From Symbiodinium natans (taxonomy: Eukaryota; Sar; Dinophyceae; Suessiales; Symbiodiniaceae), in contig CAJNDS010002119.1 of assembly GCA_905221605.1 (NCBI GenBank), positions 585,001 to 640,000 of the forward strand: a stretch of DNA of 55,000 nt, read 5' to 3'. Each line of letters starts with the position of its first letter. The stretch's first letter is position 1. The position numbers and the translations under genes were made by a program. Below the pieces are notes generated by a model that ran no database searches, was not told where the DNA came from, and saw nothing but the letters and a program-made list of their open reading frames with translations. Shown here piece after piece: positions 48,466-55,000 of the stretch.

Positions 48466-51400
48466 AAGTATGCGGGCGTCAATGCCGCGGCCCTGCTTTC
48501 ATTTTGTCATCCTTTTGCTCTTGCTTTCCGGAGCCTCATTGAGGCATCTGGTATAAGCCATCATGAGTTTGGCATGTGCCGCCCCCCAACTGCAAAGCAA
48601 CAAAGGACCCAAGAATGCCGAACTAAGCCCAGACTTTTGAATCCTTGAAGCATTTCACTCCCATAATTCCTCAAGCCCGAACCTCCAAGCTGGTTGGGGG
48701 AAGCCCATGCGAAACTCATCTTGAACCGTAGGCGATAGGCACAAGTCTCGGATTTCCTGGAGCAGCAGGCGATCCCCGACAGAATTCGCAAGCGTGCTAG
48801 CAGTACGTGCGGCTTCGTTTCAGCCCCATTTTCTCCCAGTTGGGTTAAGGCGCTTATTGTTGTGTATGCTCGCACTTGGTGTTTGTGGAAGCTTATCTCG
48901 AGAAGCTGGGCACGCGCAGAACGTCACCAGTGGTGTTGATGCTTTAATTCGTCTCAGTCTCCAAGTTGCCAACCTTTACAGTCAAGGCTCTGAGCTTGGA
49001 GGCCGAGGAATTTTCAAAGCCCGAGATTCCCGAGATTGTCAACTTTTTGTGAGTTCTGAGGTTCCTTGAGCTCTGGATGACCAGGGACACTACTCCAGGA
49101 CATTCCACATAGGGCGCAGGCCTGCAGGCCTGCAGGCCTGCCTGTAGGCCTGCCTTCGTCGCAGGTAAGCCCAAAAGGCCCCGAGCCCTCACGCCGCAGG
49201 CGTACAAGGATTTGGGGGGCTCGGGCCTCTTGGACATGAGCAGGGTTTGCTGAAGTCTGCACCGCGTGTGCATATCAACAGCAAGCATGGCAGAACCAAG
49301 AAAGTGCAGGGATGAACGTTGATGAACGTTGATGTGCAGATACGTGAGGCTTGTCTTGTCCCCGCAACCCAAAGCCTCAAAACCTCGACGTCTTCCGACC
49401 ATTGAGGCGCGGATGGTAGCAACGGGCCCCGGATTCTACTTGAGCTCATGCCGCGGACTGAGAGAACTTTTTCCGAGAGGTCCATGTCAATACGGCAATA
49501 CCCTGCTATACCCTGCTCTTGGCTACGCACTCCGAGAGCCGACGGCCCTGCGTCCCGAAACTCCGCTGTCACAGCTCAGCACCAAACCTCAAATGAGGAA
49601 CGGCAACCTCAGCAACGCAGATCGAGTGACTTCGGCCGGGGTCTCAGGAAAGCTGCCCTGGGCATATTCACTTGCGCCCTATGAAACTCTGAACGTGATC
49701 ACAAGTGAGGGTAGTGGCAGATGACCCTCCTAAAGGCAGTTCCAAGTCTGCTCGTTCGGCAAGACGCGATTGACTTACGTATGTGAACGCATGACTCTAA
49801 ACAGCTGAACCATGTAGTGCAAGCACGGCACAGTGGAACCCCGAACCTGGACCCATTGGAAACCGCGCTAGAAAATCCCGACCCCACATGACACTGAATT
49901 GCTAGTTTCAAGGCGCGGCCAACCAAAACTAGCCGATCGCTCTGGTCCTCATAGGCCCAAAGGAGGCATTCCACCACGCCAGCTAAGTATCTCTGAACCC
50001 CGCCCTTAAACCCTCAGCTGGACTTTTGGACATGAGAGTGTTGAGCTGGCTACGCAGACTCTCTACGCCCTGACTGGGGCCCTGAAGCTCAACTCAGGCC
50101 CTGTGCTTGGCGGGTTCGGGGCTGCGGGAAGGAGGGCTTGGGGTTCTGGCTAAGGCTTACCAGGCTACCAACAGGCCCACTCGGGCTTCGATTTGTTTTT
50201 TGGTTTCTTCAGCGTTGGTTGGGGAAGGCTTGCGAGCTTGGCTTACTGGGTTTTTTAGCTTCAGCTTGTAGGCATACCCAACTCTGTGAAAACCCCTTTC
50301 CCTCAAAGCAAGATCAAGCTCCTCAAGTCCACGCTGGTGGGACGGGGTGCGGCTACTGCGAACAGAAGGTGCAGCCATGCTAGCTGGTCAAGTCCCTTAT
50401 AACCCCCTTCGAAGGCGTTGCCGAAGCCATGGCATCTGAATTGGCAGCCAAGCTGCTCATCGAAGCGGCTTGGAACCTAGCAGGGCCCGATTAGCAGATG
50501 CCGCTTTTGGAGTTCTCTCTTGGGGTTCTTTGGGGTAGAGTGGGATCGCGGAGCAGCTGGTGCTTTCCGGTCATTGGGCACCCTAGGTTGGCATGTCGGT
50601 CTCTTAACCCATGCTGCGCCAAGCCATTAGCCTTAATGTACCATTGTACTGCCATACACGCATACATGGATAGATGTATATGTATATTTACATTGTAACT
50701 CATTTACAGTCTACAAGCCCCGCCCCGCACAATTCCGCAAGAAACATGAGAATCACGCTGGTGCCAGGCCAACCGACCCAGTCCATAACGATTGAATGTC
50801 TACTCTTTCATTTCACACACTGCGCCCGATGCTGGTGCCTGTATAACATTCCAGAAGGCTGCAAATCACATTACCCTGGTATTGTAAGCCATTGTAAGCC
50901 CTGAACACATCTAGGCCCTGCACCCAGAGCCACTGTTGGAAACCATCTGACGAGTCCGGTGCTAGTACCTTCACTGAACGATCCAGAAGTATCAACAAAC
51001 CACGCTCTGCCTGCCGGAAGCGATCGGCCCTTTGAACTCTGTGGCACTACACCCACGAAGCCCTCCTAACCGGATGTGGAGCTGGCTACACAGCAGAATT
51101 CTCCCAAGTGAGGTTTGGCAATACCGCACCTGCAAGAGCAAACGACGACGGGGCATGGTCTTGCTGAGGACATGGATGTTACATGATGTTACCATATGTG
51201 CCCCCGTAAACCCTACAAAGGTACCCTAAATATGTTTCAACCCCCCCCTCGTAAACACCCTCTCTAACACAATCCCCTACACCCCGAAACCCTACTCCCA
51301 CACTCTGAAGAGCCCTCTCAGCGCTCCAAGAGCTCTCCTTTTGGGAGGAAGATCCGGGATGCGGACCCCGATCTGACGGTCTCCATGCTCCGGCGCTGGA

Positions 51401-51650
51401 AGGCGCTTCCTTCATGTGGTGCAGAGCTATCCTTTTTTGGGATCATGTGGGGGGGGGGGAAGACGGGAGAGTGTTGGAGGCTGAGGAGGGCTTCTTTATG
51501 AGGCTTCTTCAACTACTGTATCCACTTTGATCTTCATCTTTTGTCCTTGGCAGGCGGGGGGAGTCGTTTGCGAGATCGTATAGTGCCAGAGCACCTCTCA
51601 TGGGGCGCAGAAAAAACTGCCAAAAGCAGCGGGTGAGTGGAGGAGATGCA
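48466..51650. other. No firm gene; several ambiguous open frames
   Basis: Plausible-looking but unsupported frames lie at 49329-49724 (+), 49699-49977 (-) and 50157-50378 (-, containing GLEELDLALRERGFHRVGYA). A short GCAGGCCT tandem lies at 49116-49154. G12-type and C9-type runs are near 51448 and 51241. Confidence 0.25.
49116..49154. repeat. (GCAGGCCT)n short tandem repeat
   Basis: About four to five units of a palindromic-core 8-mer (AGGCCT). Confidence 0.88.
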
Positions 51651-51881
51651 GAACTTGGCGAGGAGACTCTCCTATTCTTTCCTAAACCTCACGCGAGACA
51701 CCGCAGAGAGCGCCCTTCGCCCCCTGAAGCGGTTCCCTGCTTTTGCCACTTTAGCCACTTTGAACTTCCTACACCCGTTCTGGAGTGGAGTGGAGTGGAA
51801 GGCGACCAGGACAGAGTCCGGTCAGAAAAAAGCGGTATCACCTCCGGCCCGAAAGCTTAAGGATCAAACCGCAAAAAAACG

Positions 51882-51884
<3 letters not shown>
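51651..51884 (+). CDS. Exon-like segment running into a GA microsatellite
   Basis: After GGAGATGCAG the frame reads NLARRLSYSFLNLTRDTAES, ALRPLKRFPAFATLATLNFL and HPFWSGVEWKATRTESGQKK, then a Lys-rich tail into the GA repeat. Codon rhythm is strong. An ATG lies at 51646. It is in the same reading frame as the coding-like sequence beyond the minisatellite (53436-53871), which may be coincidence. No family was recognised. Confidence 0.32.

Positions 51885-51937
<53 letters not shown>
51885..51937. repeat. (GA)26 microsatellite
   Basis: Uninterrupted GA units, abutting the minisatellite region. Confidence 0.97.
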
Positions 51938-51940
<3 letters not shown>

Positions 51941-51984
51941 TTTTTAAGAAACAAAAACAAGGTCCGCGGCAAAGGTAGAAAAAA

Positions 51985-53431
51985 CCGCAGAGGATGGCTC
52001 TGCAATGGAGCGGGGCAGCGCCAAAGGTAGAAGACCCGCAGAGGATGGCTCTGCAATGGCAGAAAGACCCGCAGAGGATGGCTCTGCAATGGAGTGGGGC
52101 GGCGCCAGCGGTCGAAGGACCCGCAGAGGATGGCTCTGCAATGGAGGCCGCGTCGGCAAAAAAAAACCGCTGAGAGTCAGCAAAAACAAAAAAAACGCAG
52201 AGGATGGCTCTGCAATGGCAGAAGGACCCGCAGAGGATGGCTCTGCAATGTAGTGGGGCGGCGCCAGCGGTAGAAGGACCCGCAGAGGATGGCTCTGCAA
52301 TGGAGGCCGCGTCGGCAAAAAAAACAAATCCGCTGAGAGTCAGCAAAAAAAAAAACCGCAGAGGATGGCTCTGCAATGGCAGAAGGACCCGCAGAGGATG
52401 GCTCTGCAATGTAGTGGGGCGGCGCCAGCGGTCGAAGGACCCGCAGAGGATGGCTCTGCAATGGAGGCCGCGTCGGCAAAAAAAACCGCTGAGAGTCAGC
52501 AAAAAAACAAAAAAAAAACGCAGAGGATGGCTCTGCAATGGCAGAAGGACCCGCAGAGGATGGCTCTGCAATGTAGTGGGGCGGCGCCAGCGGTCGAAGG
52601 ATCCGCAGAGGATGGCTCTGCAATGGAGGCCGCGTAGGCAAAACAAATCCGCTGAGAGTCAGCAAAAAAAAAACCGCAGAGGATGGCTCTGCAATGGCAG
52701 AAGGACCCGCAGAGGATGGCTCTGCAATGTAGTGGGGCGGCGCCAGCGGTCGAAGGACCCGCAGAGGATGGCTCTGCAATGGAGGCCGCGTAGGCAAAAC
52801 AAATCCGCTGAGAGTCAGCAAAAAAAAAAACCGCAGAGGATGGCTCTGCAATGGCAGAAGGACCCGCAGAGGATGGCTCTGCAATGTAGTGGGGCGGCGC
52901 CAGCGGTAGAAGGACCCGCAGAGGATGGCTCTGCAATGGAGGCCGCGTAGGCAAAACAAATCCGCTGAGAGTCAGCAAAAAAAAACCGCAGAGGATGGCT
53001 CTGCAATGGCAGAAGGACCCGCAGAGGATGGCTCTGCAATGTAGTGGGGCGGCGCCAGCGGTAGAAGGACCCGCAGAGGATGGCTCTGCAATGGAGGCCG
53101 CGTCGGCAAAAAAAAATCCGCTGAGAGTCAGCAAAAAAAAAAAACCGCAGAGGATGGCTCTGCAATGGCAGAAGGACCCGCAGAGGATGGCTCTGCAATG
53201 TAGTGGGGCGGCGCCAGCGGTCGAAGGATCCGCAGAGGATGGCTCTGCAATGGAGGCCGCGTAGGCAAAACAAATCCGCTGAGAGTCAGCAAAAAAAAAA
53301 CCGCAGAGGATGGCTCTGCAATGGCAGAAGGACCCGCAGAGGATGGCTCTGCAATGGAGGCCGCGTCGGGGGAAAAAAAAAAAGGGCAGAGGATTGCTCT
53401 GCAATGGAGGGCGCGGCGCCAAAGGTAGAAA
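51985..53431. repeat. Hairpin minisatellite with a ~157-bp higher-order unit
   Basis: The core CGCAGAGGATGGCTCTGCAA occurs about 27 times. GCAGAG and CTCTGC are reverse complements around GATGG, so every copy can fold into a 6-bp stem, 5-nt loop hairpin. From about 52196 three cores form a higher-order unit of 154-162 bp, repeated about eight times (starts near 52196, 52358, 52518, 52674, 52831, 52986, 53146, 53300). Each unit also carries GTGGGGCGGCGCCAGCGGT, a GAGGCCGCGT(A/C)GGC piece, CCGCTGAGAGTCAGC and an A-run of 6-11. Unit length varies mainly by that A-run. Open frames of up to 308 codons on both strands are by-products. Confidence 0.96.
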
Positions 53432-53435
53432 GATC

Positions 53436-53871
53436 TGCGAAGGAGCGCGGCGCCAGGCGCAAACCGGTACTGTCGCCCCCAGTTGGCCCCCCTGAGTCGG
53501 CTGGTTGGGTGCTCATCGGTCCTCAACAAAGACCTTAGTACCGCGGTTGGGGTCCTCAACCAGCAGCTACCAACACAGGGAAGTTCCCCAACCAGGGCCC
53601 AGGGGACACCCGTTCTGGGAGCTCACAGTTTGACATGACGCCTCTCAAGCTCCAGCTTCCACCACCAGCACAGCTCCGTACTCCGTCCGACATGTCCGAC
53701 ATGTTTTTGCTGTGTCATCTGACAGAGGCTCACGTGGCACACTTCGAGTCGGACCAGGAAACGTGGTGGGGGAGGGAAGAGTTGGCAATTCGGGAGTCGT
53801 TCAGAGTCGTTCATGGTCCAGGCTGCAGGGCTTTCAGTGCTTCGGTACACGTGGCTTGGGAATCCTTGTAG
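53436..53871 (+). pseudogene. Coding-like sequence with one in-frame TAG
   Basis: One frame reads SAKERGARRKPVLSPPVGPP and ESAGWVLIGPQQRP, then TAG at 53536-53538, then YRGWGPQPAATNTGKFPNQG, then MTPLKLQLPPPAQLRTPSDM, SDMFLLCHLTEAHVAHFESD and REELAIRESFRVVHGPGC, ending at TAG 53869-53871. Both sides look like protein in the same frame, so the TAG is either a nonsense change in a dead gene, an intronic stop, or a read-through site. An independent start at ATG 53635 would avoid it. No family was recognised. Confidence 0.35.
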
Positions 53872-54286
53872 AAGTAGAGACCCAAAGAGCAAAGCCTTGG
53901 CGTGTCGTCAGATTGTTTGGTCCCCCTATGACAGTTTGAGGTGGGCTTCTGGTGCCCATGCTTGGAGCCTGGAGCACTCTGTCTAGGGCTTACTATAGTG
54001 TCCTTGACCTCTGCTTACTGAAGAAACACCACGGAATGCAGTAAGCTTTCTTTGTCGCACTGTCCCCACACTGTCAATTAGTATCTGTGGAGTTGTGACT
54101 TCGGAGAATGGGCCGGAGGCCCAAATCATTCAAATCCCACATGCCAGAGCTCGGAGTTCAAACATCTTGAATGAGCAAGACATACCTAGCAGATCTCCAA
54201 AATTCTGCAACCCAGAACTCACTCTATCTTTCGCTCTCTCACTCGCAGCACCTTCAACAGACCGACTTAACATGCCTTGATAAACC
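53872..54286. other. No gene recognised
   Basis: No supportable feature between the coding-like segment and the telomere-type array. Confidence 0.35.
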
Positions 54287-54330
54287 CCCTAAACCCTAAA
54301 CCCTAAACCCTAAACCCTAAACCCTAAACC
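54287..54330 (-). repeat. (CCCTAAA)6 telomere-type array
   Basis: Six perfect units plus a partial, minus-strand TTTAGGG. Confidence 0.98.
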
Positions 54331-54338
54331 TTTTTCAG

Positions 54339-54447
54339 CGATTTCCAGGGCATCGGTCCACGAGTCGTGCCGGGCAGCACCACCCCCAGCGTGCGCAGCG
54401 AGGACGAGGCCCCAGGCGAGCCGGAGGAGGCCCCTTGGCTTTTTCAG
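54339..54447 (+). CDS. Exon-like island between inverted telomere-type arrays
   Basis: After CCTTTTTCAG the frame reads DFQGIGPRVVPGSTTPSVRS, then EDEAPGEPEEAPWLFQ, and meets GGTTTAGGG at the right. Acidic/Pro composition and G/C-ending codons mark it as likely coding. The flanking arrays would lie inside the introns, with TTTTTCAG as acceptor and G|GTTTAG as a possible donor. No family was recognised. Confidence 0.35.
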
Positions 54448-54484
54448 GGTTTAGGGTTTAGGGTTTGGGGTTTGGGGTTTGGGG
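54446..54484 (+). repeat. TTTAGGG/TTTGGGG telomere-type array
   Basis: Two to three TTTAGGG units followed by TTTGGGG units, inverted relative to 54287-54330. Confidence 0.96.
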
Positions 54485-55000
54485 TATGCCAGTCCAAGGA
54501 TTAGCAAGTGGATCTCTTTGAGCAATTGAAAACTGGCCAGTCTGTGAGCTGATGACGAGTGTCGGGTCCACACTGGACAAGCCGGAGAATTACGGACGAC
54601 TCAGCTCTTTTGCCCAACATCATTCAGGCAAACTCTACTCTACTTCTCTGGGTGTTTGATATTGTTGAAACATACGGTTTTTGAGGGGTATACCATGTAG
54701 ACTTCCGAGCCTGGACTTGAAGGCCCTCAACCCTGCAACTGTCCTTGAAGCCGTTGATCGTCAATCAGGGCCGTGCAAGAGCACGTGAGATCCGAAACTG
54801 ATTTCATCCGAGGGTAATCGGACCTAGGTGCCCAAACTCCCAACGCTCATGTTAATGTAATCCGGGTACTGCCGGAGGCGGAAGCCCCGGCCAGAAGCAA
54901 CTCAGCACAGGCGCCGCAAATCAAGCTGCTGAGCGTAGACTTGAGATCCCCCCTGGCCGACGGGCTTTTTGCACCATCGGAGAAGGTTCTTCACGGGACT
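54485..55000. other. No gene recognised
   Basis: No supportable exon, RNA gene or repeat at the right end of the window. Confidence 0.35.

Noticed and set aside
51838-53559. Open frames of 140-308 codons on both strands (for example 52496-53422 minus, 52204-52950 plus)
   Set aside because: They are periodic translations of the minisatellite with no stop in its unit; composition is purely repeat-driven and frame jumps with A-run length.

Overview
The window looks like nuclear DNA of a dinoflagellate, possibly a Symbiodinium-like (suessioid) species. The reasons are many interstitial TTTAGGG/CCCTAAA arrays and decayed derivatives, very sparse coding sequence, exon-like islands with GT-AG and apparent GC-AG introns, a CCCH zinc finger of a type I associate with dinoflagellates, and a huge multi-domain LINE. 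No bacterial signals, operons, rRNA, tRNA or CRISPR were found. The assignment is inference, not proof.

Layout: 0-11.6 kb is mostly non-coding with simple repeats. Inside it lies a J-domain/zinc-ribbon gene (5285-5970) that appears broken by a one-base frameshift. At 12.15-13.90 kb a three-exon gene, whose splice phases fit at both junctions, encodes the N-terminal lobe of Tpt1/KptA RNA 2'-phosphotransferase fused to a ubiquitin-like domain, a RING-like finger and a TRAF-like finger. At 17.4-17.75 kb is a large degenerate telomere-type array. From 20.5 to 25.2 kb there are many exon-like + strand pieces of unknown function, at least one of them frameshifted.

25.8-34.5 kb is one apparently full-length non-LTR retrotransposon of about 8.6 kb, bracketed by a 13-bp direct repeat (candidate target-site duplication) and ending in (GAA)6. 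It encodes an unrecognised ORF1 with a signal-peptide-like start. ORF2 is a single 2039-codon frame: APE endonuclease, reverse transcriptase, four zinc fingers, and at the C terminus a compact ubiquitin-specific protease (USP) domain with a complete Cys box and His box. A 313-aa third ORF lies in the +1 frame and exactly fills the gap between the last zinc finger and the USP domain, while the ORF2 frame also stays open. This is the most interesting object in the window.

Downstream, 34.5-43.8 kb is repeat-rich with scattered exon-like pieces. A CCCH zinc-finger gene ends at 45252. 45.6-46.8 kb is AT-richer. 46.9-48.0 kb carries telomere-like arrays, one pair inverted. 51.98-53.43 kb is a minisatellite built from a short hairpin-forming motif, flanked by coding-like sequence on both sides. 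Near the right end an exon-like island sits between inverted CCCTAAA and TTTAGGG arrays (54.29-54.48 kb).

Many short open frames here read plausibly as protein, so isolated exon calls without splice-phase support are given low confidence.
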